DNA of 14,961 nt from Methanobacteriota archaeon (GCA_023434825.1 JAEYSH010000239.1:1-14961), one strand, 5' to 3'; counted from the first letter of the stretch, positions 7,496-14,602 are shown. Notes: a model not told the origin generated them from the letters alone. Numbers and translations: made by a program.

Positions 7496-7555
7496 CTAAA
7501 TGTATAATTTATTATACATTGTATTCGCGTAATCTTTTGCTTTTTCAAAATCCAT
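7496..7555 (-). CDS. 19-residue short frame sharing a leader with the gene at 7758-7874
   Basis: From the ATG at 7553-7555, behind AGGAG in the leader ATAGGAGATATTAA, the frame reads MDFEKAKDYANTMYNKLYI and stops at 7496-7498. The leader and first seven codons closely match those of the 38-residue frame whose start is at 7874 (MEFDKAKAK). The two are therefore duplicates, and this one is shorter, perhaps truncated. Both carry a good ribosome site. It lies on the minus-strand side downstream of repeat R1. Whether the peptide is made is unknown; it may instead be the surviving 5' end of a lost gene. Confidence 0.4.
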   Translation of the reverse strand: MDFEKAKDYANTMYNKLYI

Positions 7556-7604
7556 TTAATATCTCCTATGTTTTTGTTTTAAGTATAATTATAAAAAAAA
7601 ATAA

Positions 7605-7874
<270 letters not shown>

Positions 7875-7911
7875 TTTAATATCTCCAATGTGGTTTGTTA
7901 AAAAATAATTG

Positions 7912-8050
7912 CTCTGTATTCTTAATCAGAGTTCATTAGAAGTTAGAAGTCTCCATTTTTGAAATAAAGCTCATAAAAACAATTAATTTATACTCGTAAT
8001 TAAAGTTAATAGAACGTATGGTCTCCGTTTTTGAAACGGAGTTCATAAAA
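7912..8050 (+). repeat. Small hairpin elements, three related copies
   Basis: Third copy (8021-8050): GTCTCCGTTTTTGAAACGGA followed by GTTCATAAAA, forming a perfect 8-pair hairpin CTCCGTTT / AAACGGAG (8023-8041). Second copy (7949-7978): 25 of 30 bases the same, all five differences being transitions, which break the stem. A weaker first copy, CTCTG / CAGAG followed by TTCATTAGAA, is at 7912-7940. They lie upstream (minus strand) of the 38-residue frame. Confidence 0.5.
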
Positions 8051-8064
8051 TAAAAAAAATTGAA

Positions 8065-8184
8065 CGGGACATTTTAACCATTAATGACCATTAATCTAGA
8101 GGTTAGATTTAACTATGAATAAAAAGGAGTGTCCATGTAGCTTAAACCCAATGTAAATAAAAAGCGTTCCGGGGAGTGAGAAGG
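8065..8184 (+). repeat. Structured repeat R2 (about 120 bases)
   Basis: Second family copy: CGGGACATTTTAAC, hairpin, then GATTTAACTATGAATAAAAA and GGAGTGTCCATGTAG, closing TTCCGGGGAGTGAGAAGG. The hairpin is rebuilt with a different sequence: TAACC plus ATTAAT (8075-8085) pair with ATTAAT (8090-8095) and GGTTA (8101-8105), with CTAGA bulged. Paired change of both arms against R1 argues that the fold matters. Arm end to tail is 65 bases, against 64 in R1 and R4. Confidence 0.65.
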
Positions 8185-8214
8185 CATATATAGACTTATT
8201 ATTTAAAATTTTAT

Positions 8215-8290
8215 ATCGGAGCATTATAACTATCTGTAATTACCTCATAGATAGTTAGATTTAAATACGGATAAAAAGAAGCGTTCATAG
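8215..8290 (+). repeat. Structured repeat R3 (lacks the GGGG tail)
   Basis: Third copy: ATCGGAGCATTATAAC, then a perfect 9-pair hairpin TAACTATCT / AGATAGTTA (8227-8235, 8249-8257), then GATTTAAATACGGATAAAAA and GAAGCGTTCATAGAG. The tail segment is missing; an A/T hairpin at 8291 takes its place. Confidence 0.6.
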
Positions 8291-8323
8291 AGTTTTTAAA
8301 AAAAGGCTTTTTTAGAAAAAACT
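8291..8323. terminator. A/T-rich nested hairpin, terminator-like
   Basis: AGTTTTT (8291-8297) pairs with AAAAACT (8317-8323), enclosing AAAAAA / TTTTTT around GGC. It reads as a hairpin on either strand and lacks a following T run on the plus strand. It splits repeats R3 and R4. Confidence 0.35.
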
Positions 8324-8338
8324 GTCCATTTCTGCTGT

Positions 8339-8458
8339 AGAACATTTTAACTATCTATGAACTTTTATTAGAAGGTTAGATTTAACTACGAACAAAAAGG
8401 AATGTCCACGTAGTCCAGACACAATCTTAATGAAAATCTCCTGGGGGTAGCTTAGATG
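8339..8458 (+). repeat. Structured repeat R4 (about 120 bases)
   Basis: Fourth copy: AGAACATTTTAAC, arms TAACTATCTA (8348-8357) and TAGAAGGTTA (8369-8378) with one mismatch and one G-T pair, then GATTTAACTACGAACAAAAA and GGAATGTCCACGTAG, closing CTCCTGGGGGTAGC. Arm end to tail is 64 bases. R2 and R4 are most alike in the middle block. Confidence 0.6.
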
Positions 8459-8482
8459 TATATGGGGCACCCCCTCCCCCCT
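8441..8482. other. G/C-rich island with GGGG / CCCC runs
   Basis: In a very AT-rich setting, GGGGG (8443-8447), GGGG (8464-8467), CCCCC (8470-8474) and CCCCCC (8476-8481) occur together. GGGG-CA-CCCC can form a tight hairpin, and the first G run can pair with either C run. It overlaps the end of repeat R4. Confidence 0.55.
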
Positions 8483-8712
8483 TCATAATATATTATAAGA
8501 AGAATAGAGAGAGAAAATAAAAATAATAATAGCAAGCTATTAAGCCTATGCATAAATTTATACGGCTCTTTCTCACAGTGTGTTAGTGTAGCTTCATATC
8601 ATCATATCTAAATACATTAAATATCCATTATGAGATTTTAGACTTACCTTAAGTATTTGACTTTACTGCGACTTTTTCATGATATTTTAAAAAAAATGTT
8701 AAAAAAGTTTTA
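8483..8712. other. Gene-free stretch between R4 and the 8713 gene
   Basis: AT-rich sequence with an A/G-rich patch (8498-8535). No frame or clear signal was found. The T-rich end near 8690-8710 may help end transcripts of the minus-strand gene. Confidence 0.35.
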
Positions 8713-9450
8713 TTAATATTGTTTTGTGATTACGTTTTCACTTTTAAAAGGGCTTATGGTTTCATAAATCTTATATAACTCTTTTGTATTGTAGTTAACG
8801 TAATTCTGAAATGTTCTTATAATGTAATTTTTAAATGGACCAGTTTTTTTAATTTTATCATCCTTGTTAATATCAATGATATCATACACATTATGTTGTT
8901 TATTCAAGTAGTTTAAGCTGTTTAACTCATATGCTTCAATGTTTTCTGAGATATTGTTTACAACAAGGATGTAAAACTTATCATCATTCTTATACCGGTA
9001 TGGTATAAAAAACATGTCTGGATTAATATACACTTTCTTGGACTTATTTAAAAACTTGGTTAATTTCTTCTTCTTTTTAAACTCTTCTGAATCTTGATAG
9101 AATGGTTTATTAGGTTCTATTTCAAAATCAGAATTATTGATGTGTTTATCATTCTTGTAAATAATCTGGTATTGGTTATTATTAACCTCTTTAATATCAT
9201 CTCTGGTTTTTAAAATGAGATATTTATACAAATCTTTTTCAGTTATAGTATATCTTCTTGTTACATAACGAGATTCTGGGCTTATTAGGCCAGTATGTCC
9301 TTCAGCTTTAAGATTATCCAGATATTGATTTATTTCACGAACGCTTTCCTCTATTTGTAATTTTGCTTCAGGGTCATTAGCTTCTATATCACTTACTATG
9401 TCTAATTTCTGCCTATTTTGCATTTTATCCTCTTTCTTAACATTATCCAT
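8713..9450 (-). CDS. Hypothetical Lys/Asn-rich protein, about 245 residues
   Basis: The start is placed at ATG 9448-9450, five bases after AGGTGA (9456-9461). An adjacent ATG at 9453 and the GTG inside the ribosome site itself (9459) are the alternatives. The N-terminal 50 residues are charged and helical, with SVREINQYLDNLKAEGHTG. The middle has SRYVTRRYTITEKDLYKYLI. The C-terminal half is rich in Lys, Asn and Tyr: VYINPDMFFIPYRYKNDD, FYILVVNNISENIEAYELNS, then GPFKNYIIRTFQNYVNYNT. It has no membrane segment, no cysteine pattern and no nucleotide-binding motif. I do not recognise a family. Alone on its strand, with gene-free flanks, it looks like an island orphan. Confidence 0.65.
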   Translation of the reverse strand: MDNVKKEDKMQNRQKLDIVSDIEANDPEAKLQIEESVREINQYLDNLKAEGHTGLISPESRYVTRRYTITEKDLYKYLILKTRDDIKEVNNNQYQIIYKNDKHINNSDFEIEPNKPFYQDSEEFKKKKKLTKFLNKSKKVYINPDMFFIPYRYKNDDKFYILVVNNISENIEAYELNSLNYLNKQHNVYDIIDINKDDKIKKTGPFKNYIIRTFQNYVNYNTKELYKIYETISPFKSENVITKQY

Positions 9451-9891
9451 CATTTTCACCTATTCTTATTACTGTTCATGTACTTTCATTTGAGCTCATA
9501 CTTTTATAGATGAATTTATAAGTTTATAGGGGGTTTATTTATCAGGTTTGTGTATTTATATGGCTAACTGTCTATTTGCCACTTATTTATTGCATTCTAA
9601 TTCGACAATCTTTCACATATCTTTAATATAGGGGCGGATTATAATTATCCCTAATCCTTAAAATATAATAGGAGCATCTTCTTTTTCAAGTTTGCATTCA
9701 CCTCCTGTGTTTGTTGTCTAAATATACAAAGCAATGTAAACCATTTAAATGTTTTGGTTTTTGGGATTGAAAATAAAGGGTTATTTGAGCTTTAAATTAT
9801 CTATTTTTGAGTTATATTTGCTTAATAAAAATATCTATTAGTTAAAATGTTTAAAATAAGTAAATAGGCTATGCTTTATTGAGGGTCAAAA
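9451..9891. other. Gene-free region with an isolated strong ribosome site
   Basis: Upstream region of the 8713 gene (minus strand). It contains, on the minus strand, the full ribosome-binding sequence AGGAGGTGA (9698-9706). This is followed by an immediate ATG with a 3-codon frame, and by TTG (9687-9689) with a 12-codon frame reading LKKKMLLLYFKD to 9651. Either a tiny peptide or the trace of a lost gene. Nothing else coding was seen. Confidence 0.4.
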
Positions 9892-10065
9892 TTAATTTTC
9901 TAAATTGGGGTCTGCTCTTTTTTGCCTCTCTAAATTCTCATATAAAGAAATAAATTCTTTATTTAACAAACTCGAATGCAATATCATGAAACATAATGGG
10001 TTATAAGGTGTTTTAACATACCAAGATGGAGTTATTCTTTTGTTTATAAATTTATTTTGTGGATT
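9892..10065 (-). pseudogene. C-terminal gene fragment without a start
   Basis: An open minus-strand frame ends at TAA 9892-9894 and is closed upstream by TAA at 10066-10068. It reads NKFINKRITPSWYVKTPYNP, then LCFMILHSSLLNKEFISLYE and NLERQKRADPNLEN. This has clear protein character (W, P and C at specific places, an amphipathic helical end). The only ATG (9985-9987) is 32 codons from the end and has no ribosome site. The 5' side of the fragment stops exactly inside one arm of the inverted repeat at 10059-10070, suggesting a rearrangement cut the gene. Family not recognised; it could be a small intact protein only if a non-ATG start were used. Confidence 0.45.
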
Positions 10066-10162
10066 TTAACAATAATAAATAGTATAAAATATTTATTAAC
10101 TACTTAAGTATACAATTAACATTTTTTTTCTTAATGAAATTTTATTCTTCGTTAAAATCCAC
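10059..10162. repeat. 12-base inverted repeat around an 80-base AT-rich segment
   Basis: GTGGATTTTAAC (10059-10070) and its exact complement GTTAAAATCCAC (10151-10162) face each other. The left arm coincides with the broken end of the fragment at 9892-10065. Just right of the right arm the minus strand reads MIAIVDFNEE from an ATG at about 10172 before a stop, a possible other piece of the same gene. The enclosed 80 bases hold no gene. Confidence 0.5.
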
Positions 10163-10322
10163 TATGGCAATCATATAACTCAATATAAAAGTAAACTGAC
10201 TTTTTAGTTATACTTATTTTTATTTGAACCACGTGTAGCCTCACAACCCTCAGATAGAGGACTTCGTCAAGAATACATGAAAAATACTAATTAATTGAAA
10301 ATAATAAACTTTAATATTTTTA

Positions 10323-11648
10323 TCATTTAATGGTAGAATTGTCTTCTTTTATTGGTGTTACTAAAATTTTGTCTATCTGATGACCATCCATGTCCATAAT
10401 CTCAAATTTAAAACCATTCCACTCAAAAGTCTCTGCTAATTCTGGAATCTTACCCAGATAAACCATTATAAAACCACTCATAGTATTGTAGTCGTTATTT
10501 TCTTCTTCAGGTAGCTCCTCAACATCAAATAAGTATTTAAATTTCTCCACTGGTAAAAAACCATCTATTAACCAGGTCCCATCTTTACGTTTTACAGCTT
10601 TAGGCTCATCTGGTTCATCTATTGCAGGAATATCTCCAACAATAGCTTCAAGAACATCATTTAATGTAATAAGACCTTCTATACTTCCATATTCGTCCAA
10701 AACAAGAGCCATGTGCACATATCCTCCAGATTTTTTAAATAATTTTAAAAGTTCCAAAGCATGCAAACTTTCAGGTACAAGGAGGGGTTTTCTTAAATAT
10801 TTTTTAATGTCAATAGATTCACCTTTGAGTGCAGGATTAATTAACTCTTTGACTTGAATAACTCCTAAAAATTCATCCAGACTTTCTTTTCCAACAGGAA
10901 ATATTGCCCTTTCACTTTCTATTATTTTTCTTTTCAATTCTTCTTCAGAATCATCTATATCCAGCCATATTATGTCCTTTCGAGGTTTCATTAATGCATT
11001 AACTTTTAAATCATCTAAGCTAAATACCCTTTTTATCATGTCCTGTTCTGTTTTTTCAAATGTCCCTGCTTGAGTTCCTTCTTCAATTAAAAGTTTTATC
11101 TCCTCTTCTGTAATAGTTTCTTCTTTTGCTTCTTTTACTCCCAAAATACGTAATACGAAGTCTGTAGAAGCGCTTAAAATATAAATTATAGGCATGGAAA
11201 TCTTAGATAAGAATTTCATAGGTTTTGCTATTTTAACAGCTTTTTTTTCAGGGTTATTTAATCCCATTCTTTTAGGTACCAATTCTCCAATAATCAGAGA
11301 AAGATATGTGATGATTAATACTACAATAACAACACCAATAGCCTCGCTGTACGGTGCAAGAGGTCCTATGGTACTGAATATTGCTCCTATTTGTCCTGCA
11401 AGTGTGGCACCTCCAAAGGCACCTGCAAGTATTCCTATAAGAGTTATTCCTATTTGTACTGTGGAAAGAAAGCGGTTCGGTGAGTCTGCAAGTTCTAAAG
11501 CAATGTCAGCATTTTTATTGCCATCATTTGCCATTTTTTGAAGTTTAAATTTTCGTGAAGATATTAATGCAATTTCTGACATTGCAAAAATACCGTTTAA
11601 AACAACTAAAATAAGAATTATGGAAATTTCTATTATTGTATTTGCCAT
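10323..11648 (-). CDS. CNNM/CorC (TlyC-like, DUF21-CBS) membrane transport protein
   Basis: A complete 441-residue member of the widespread family formerly called hemolysin C. Residues 1-165 form the DUF21/CNNM membrane domain with about four hydrophobic segments (5-28, 62-92, 103-123, 150-168) and the family signature GELVPKR (121-127). Two CBS domains follow (about 213-270 and 287-340, with VLDEYGSIEGLITLNDVLE). The CorC_HlyC domain is at about 352-432, with WLIDGFLPVEKF and TMSGFIMVYLG. Relatives bind ATP or adenosine at the CBS pair and act in Mg2+ or Na+ efflux; the substrate here is inferred. The start ATG at 11648 has GAGG (11657-11660) eight bases upstream. It lies 80 bases downstream of the DedA gene, possibly on the same transcript, although a TATA-like AAATATAAAC at about 11699-11708 could serve it alone. 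Confidence 0.92.
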   Translation of the reverse strand: MANTIIEISIILILVVLNGIFAMSEIALISSRKFKLQKMANDGNKNADIALELADSPNRFLSTVQIGITLIGILAGAFGGATLAGQIGAIFSTIGPLAPYSEAIGVVIVVLIITYLSLIIGELVPKRMGLNNPEKKAVKIAKPMKFLSKISMPIIYILSASTDFVLRILGVKEAKEETITEEEIKLLIEEGTQAGTFEKTEQDMIKRVFSLDDLKVNALMKPRKDIIWLDIDDSEEELKRKIIESERAIFPVGKESLDEFLGVIQVKELINPALKGESIDIKKYLRKPLLVPESLHALELLKLFKKSGGYVHMALVLDEYGSIEGLITLNDVLEAIVGDIPAIDEPDEPKAVKRKDGTWLIDGFLPVEKFKYLFDVEELPEEENNDYNTMSGFIMVYLGKIPELAETFEWNGFKFEIMDMDGHQIDKILVTPIKEDNSTIK

Positions 11649-11728
11649 TAAGTAATCCTCTATTATATAATTTACTCAATAATGATTTATGATTTGATAG
11701 TTTATATTTTTTTATTGATTAGATTTTT

Positions 11729-12361
11729 CTATTTTTTATATTTTTTGTAAATAATGAAACTTATCACGGTTATTATTAACCCAATTACCACTATTTCTTC
11801 TGATACTGCTAATTCAGATTCTATTTGCCTGTATAAGTTTCCAAATTGCCATGCTAAGAATCCTAAAATAAATGCTCTCACTAAAGTACCAAAGAAGGTT
11901 ACAAAAATATATCTTTTTATATCATATTTAACAAAACCGCAAAAAGCACTAATAACAATACTGGGCACTATGGGGAGTGCTCTTGTAGTAAAAATTGATA
12001 AATCCATTAAATTATTTTCTAAATATTTCTTCTCTGTTTTTTCTATTTCTTCCCAGGATAATCCCAAATATTTACCCCACCTATCAACAAAAGGCTTACC
12101 TAACTGATAAACAATTCCATAAATAACTAAAGAACCCACTGTAACTCCTGCAGCTGCAGGTAATGCTATATAAAGGAAAAGCCTTTCAAACGCTCCAAAG
12201 GAGAATTGAGAATTTTCCATTATAAAAAAGCTTGAACCCATTATAACCGCTGTAGAGGGTATAGGGGCAATGATTTCTTCAAGAATACTTCCAAAGAAAA
12301 TGCCTAATGAACCGTAAGTAATTATAAATTCTTCTAAGAATATGGTTAACTCTGCAAACAT
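11729..12361 (-). CDS. DedA family membrane protein (VTT/SNARE-associated domain)
   Basis: A 210-residue integral membrane protein with four to five hydrophobic stretches. The family features are visible: the re-entrant loop ILEEIIAPIPSTAVIMGSSF (about 26-45, cf. E..FPPIPSE in other members), the glycine-rich GVTVGSLVIYGIVYQLGK (72-89), and the conserved arginine in TTRALPIVPSIVISAFCG (125-142) followed by TFFGTLVRAFILGF. DedA/VTT proteins are thought to move lipids or carriers across the membrane; the substrate in archaea is not settled. The start ATG at 12359-12361 has GAGGT (12367-12371) five bases upstream, preferred over an in-frame TTG at 12373 that overlaps the ribosome site. Same strand and order as the CNNM gene downstream. 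Confidence 0.9.
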   Translation of the reverse strand: MFAELTIFLEEFIITYGSLGIFFGSILEEIIAPIPSTAVIMGSSFFIMENSQFSFGAFERLFLYIALPAAAGVTVGSLVIYGIVYQLGKPFVDRWGKYLGLSWEEIEKTEKKYLENNLMDLSIFTTRALPIVPSIVISAFCGFVKYDIKRYIFVTFFGTLVRAFILGFLAWQFGNLYRQIESELAVSEEIVVIGLIITVISFIIYKKYKK

Positions 12362-12484
12362 GCATAACCTCAATTGATTTAATTGTTAAATTAATTAAAT
12401 TTTAAAGAAGATATTAAATTAAATATCTTTAAAAATAGATTTTTTTGGTTTTATAATCCTTTTCATATAAATATTGAGTTATGG

Positions 12485-12888
12485 TATATAAAAGTTGATG
12501 AACTTCCAGAAGTAATAGGCGATGAAAATCAATTACAAAGAGTGTTCCAGAACTATTTTCTAATGCCATCAAATTTAGAAAATCAGAAAAGCCAATTCTA
12601 ATTCATATATCTTCAAATAAAGACATTTATAATAAGGAATATGTATTTAGTGTGCATGATAATGGTATTGGTATTGAAGAGCAATATAGTGAACGTATTT
12701 TTACCATATTCCAGCGTTTACATACAAGAGATGTATATGAAGGAACTGGAATTGGATTATCAGTAGTTAAGCGTATTATTGAGCGTCATGGTGGGCGTGT
12801 TTGGGTTGAATCCTCGTTTGGTGTGGGTTCTACTTTTTATTTCACTCTTCCAATTGAACAGTCGAAATTGGGGGGGGGGCATTCTTAA
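12485..12888 (+). pseudogene. Sensor histidine kinase, ATPase-domain remnant 1 (5' truncated, frameshifted)
   Basis: The catalytic ATP-binding part of a histidine kinase remains, without sensor or phospho-acceptor domains. It reads VDELPEVIGDENQLQRVFQN. At about 12554-12556 one base is missing, and the next frame continues FSNAIKFRKSEKPILIHISS, completing the N box as QNLFSNAIKF. Then come the G1 box HDNGIGIEEQYSERIFTIFQ, the lid RDVYEGTGIGLSVVKRIIER, and the C-terminal HGGRVWVESSFGVGSTFYFT. The end is altered by a ten-G run, giving GGGHS. An intact gene would be several hundred residues longer at the N-terminus. No start or ribosome site is present. The closest resemblance is to the many PAS-containing kinases of Methanobacteriales, which end in the same way. 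Confidence 0.85.
12870..12879 (+). repeat. Homopolymer of ten G
   Basis: Ten consecutive G at the 3' end of kinase remnant 1, striking in a genome of about 30% G+C. It would be a slippage site, and it may be miscounted by the sequencer. Confidence 0.8.
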
Positions 12889-12899
12889 AATATAGGGAA

Positions 12900-12929
12900 T
12901 AATTTTTTTAAGTAAAAATTTTTTTTAAC
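12900..12929. terminator. T-rich terminator tracts between convergent units
   Basis: T7 (12903-12909) and T8 (12919-12926) lie directly after the plus-strand kinase remnant and beside the stop of the minus-strand response regulator. Archaeal transcription often ends at such T runs. No strong stem precedes them. Confidence 0.4.
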
Positions 12930-13340
12930 CTATTTAGAGCCATGTATAGTCATTACTTTTTTCAAAGCGGATTCATATTCAACTAAATCTATTGGTTTGA
13001 TTATATATTCATCAGCATGATTTTTATATGCCTTATTAATGTCTTCAGGGTCATTTGATGATGAAATAATTATAACTGGAGCCTTATTTAAATTATTATC
13101 GTATTTTATGTATTTTAAGAGTTCCATACCATTCATATCTGGTAAAAATAAATCAAGCAAAATATAATCAGGGGTTACCGCATTTTCATATTTTTCTTGT
13201 TTGTTTAGGAATTTTATGGCTTCTTTACCATTATAAGCAAAGTGAATTTTGGATTTAAAATTAATTTCTTTTAGTATTTCCTTTATTAATCTGGCATCGT
13301 AAGGATTATCAATTATTATAAGAACATTTGGTTCTGGCAT
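12930..13340 (-). CDS. Single-domain response regulator (CheY/Rcp-type receiver)
   Basis: A receiver domain of about 136 residues with no output domain. The start is placed at ATG 13338-13340 (MPEPNVLIIIDNPYDARLI), because family members begin with such a strand; the frame extends 19 more codons upstream to 13397. GGAGG lies 12 bases before the chosen ATG. The phospho-acceptor is the aspartate in YILLDLFLPDMNGMELL, followed by the conserved serine in VIIISSSNDPED and lysine in EYIIKPID. The DARLIKEIL start and NDPEDI segment are typical of the Rcp1-like regulators that partner hybrid or phytochrome-like kinases in methanogens. One acidic pocket residue is missing: the usual E-D-N reads I-D-N, so magnesium binding may be weaker. 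It lies convergent to kinase remnant 1, possibly its former partner. Confidence 0.88.
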   Translation of the reverse strand: MPEPNVLIIIDNPYDARLIKEILKEINFKSKIHFAYNGKEAIKFLNKQEKYENAVTPDYILLDLFLPDMNGMELLKYIKYDNNLNKAPVIIISSSNDPEDINKAYKNHADEYIIKPIDLVEYESALKKVMTIHGSK

Positions 13341-13658
13341 ATACCAACTATTCCTCCACTTATTTTGGACTAGAAGCATACATCGAAAAAGAAACATTAT
13401 TTTTGCTTCGGAGTAATATGTATGTTTTTTGCATAAATCTCAATTTCCCGATGATAATATTTTGTTCTTTATAGGGATTATATTTTTTCACTGTATGATA
13501 TGATTATTAAATAGTAATATTATGATTTTTAACACCTTGGATGAAGGTTTAAAAGTAAAAAAATATTTATTAACTTTTTAAAGGTTAAATCATAACGTTT
13601 GTGTATTAAATCACAAATAATATTCTGGTTTATTTAAAAAAACATATTAAGAGCATAA
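13341..13658. other. Gene-free region upstream of the response regulator
   Basis: It should contain the regulator's promoter; a TATAAA on the minus strand lies at about 13468-13473. An imperfect hairpin TTTTAACACCTT / AAGGTTTAAAA occurs at about 13527-13554. No coding frame is convincing. Confidence 0.4.
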
Positions 13659-13732
13659 ATGATTATTGAGCATCATGGTGGCCGTGTTTGGGTTGAGTCT
13701 GAGTTTGGTGTGGGTTCTAATTTTTATTGGAT
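13659..13732 (+). pseudogene. Histidine kinase 3'-end remnant 2
   Basis: About 25 codons equal in character to the end of remnant 1: IIEHHGGRVWVESEFGVGSN, then FYW. Homology begins near 13662 and ends before the expected FTLP; the frame beyond runs antisense into the small gene at 13733-13915. The longer plus-strand frame to 13874 is therefore a chimera and not a gene. Confidence 0.8.
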
Positions 13733-13915
13733 TTATTTACAATTAAGCACTGCTAATTTGCTGGTTACTACGAGTTTAGCCTCTAAAAGCGCTTTATCAG
13801 TAGATTCACTATTTTTAATTGATAGCTCAATTTTCTCCAATAAAGATTCTAAATCTGAGGGGTTGCATTTATAGGCTTCTTTTAATAAGTTATTAGATTT
13901 ATTATTGTTTTCCAC
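13733..13915 (-). CDS. Small acidic hypothetical protein, about 60 residues
   Basis: The frame ends at TAA 13733-13735. The start is best placed at GTG 13913-13915, nine bases after AAGG; a TTG at 13924 directly abuts that site. The product has an Asn-rich start (ENNNKSNNLLKEAYKCNP), then two helices, SDLESLLEKIELSIKNSEST and DKALLEAKLVVTSKLAVLN, ending CK. The helical, leucine-spaced pattern suggests a small helical hairpin or dimer. An AT-rich TATA-like ATATAAAAAAT lies upstream (about 13935-13945). It is wedged tail-to-tail against kinase remnant 2. No family recognised. Confidence 0.5.
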   Translation of the reverse strand: MENNNKSNNLLKEAYKCNPSDLESLLEKIELSIKNSESTDKALLEAKLVVTSKLAVLNCK

Positions 13916-14053
13916 GTTATTCAACCTTAAAAATTTTTTATATCTTATATTTTTGTAATGTATAATTTATATTTTTTTTTATAATTTAAAATAAGTCCAT
14001 GATTAGTCTTATAATACATAATTAAGGCTATTATTTGTTTTTAGTTGCATAGT

Positions 14054-14100
14054 TTTATATAGTGTTAATTTATACTGTAATTTATATTATTGTGGAGGAG
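14054..14100 (+). promoter_or_regulatory. TATA box and ribosome site of the DUF5654 gene
   Basis: TTTATATAG at 14054-14062 is a good archaeal TATA box, about 25 bases before a likely start near 14085. GGAGGAG (14094-14100) lies six bases before the ATG at 14107 and fixes that start against an earlier in-frame ATG at 14062, which lies at the promoter itself. Confidence 0.6.
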
Positions 14101-14106
14101 ATAAAA

Positions 14107-14376
14107 ATGAGCGAAGTTAAAAATGAGGTTATGAAAACTATAGCTACATTGATAACAACTGCTTTTGGGTTAATTGCTGCATTAGCATGGAATGAAGCTA
14201 TAAAAGCTATAATTGCGCAATTTTTCACTGCTGGAAGTGGTATAACTGGATTAGTAATTTATGCAGTTTTGATTACAATAATTGCCGTAATTGCAACACT
14301 GCTGATTGCAAGAGCAATACCTAGTGAACCTCCAGTACAGGATGTAAGGATAGTTGAAGATACAACTGGAAAATAA
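14107..14376 (+). CDS. DUF5654 family small membrane protein, 89 residues
   Basis: The N-terminus MSEVKNEVMKTIATLITTAF leads into GLIAALAWNEAIKAIIAQFF, where the AALAWNxAI core is the mark of the DUF5654 family. A second hydrophobic helix, GLVIYAVLITIIAVIATLLI, follows, then a short polar tail (residues about 70-89). It thus has two membrane segments with both ends probably on the same side. The family occurs in archaea, often near stress or metal proteins, and has no settled function. The gene stands alone with its own TATA box, GGAGG site and T-rich terminator. The start at 14107 is preferred over 14062, which would add 15 residues without a ribosome site. Confidence 0.82.
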   Translation: MSEVKNEVMKTIATLITTAFGLIAALAWNEAIKAIIAQFFTAGSGITGLVIYAVLITIIAVIATLLIARAIPSEPPVQDVRIVEDTTGK

Positions 14377-14382
14377 ATAAAT

Positions 14383-14404
14383 TATTTCTTTTTTCTCTTT
14401 TTTT
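14383..14404 (+). terminator. T-rich terminator of the DUF5654 gene
   Basis: A run of mostly T (TTATTTCTTTTTTCTCTTTT and on) starts seven bases after the stop codon, typical of archaeal termination without a hairpin. Confidence 0.55.
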
Positions 14405-14410
14405 ATAACA

Positions 14411-14506
14411 GAATCTCATGGTGGGCTTGTTTGAGTTGAGTCCTCATTTGGCATGGGTTCTACTTTTTATTTTATTCTTCCAATTATTTCGGAAGATGTT
14501 ATTTGA
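14411..14506 (+). pseudogene. Histidine kinase 3'-end remnant 3
   Basis: Reads ESHGGLV-stop-VESSFGMGSTFYFILPIISE and stops at 14506. It matches remnant 1 at DNA level over some 60 bases from CATGGTGGGC with only a few differences, mostly G to A and C to T changes, including the TGG to TGA that gives the internal stop. It retains the FTLP-equivalent (FILP) that remnant 2 lost. Confidence 0.8.
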
Positions 14507-14602
14507 AATGGGAAAAATACGGATTTAGCTACATTAGCTCATATTGGAGGTTTTTTAGTTATGTTGATAATTGATGTTTCTTTTAGATAAATGTTAATAC
14601 AA

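Noticed and set aside
11194..11541. Plus-strand frame of 115 codons
   Set aside because: It is antisense to the CNNM membrane domain; the hydrophobic pattern is a mirror of that gene.
11754..12107. Plus-strand frame of 117 codons
   Set aside because: It is antisense to the DedA gene and has no ribosome site.
12401..12430. Hairpin AAGATATT / AATATCTT as a terminator
   Set aside because: It consists almost wholly of A and T and lies upstream of the DedA gene, so chance pairing is likely.
13659..13874. Plus-strand 71-codon frame as an intact gene
   Set aside because: Only its first 25 codons are kinase-like; the rest is antisense to the small minus-strand gene.
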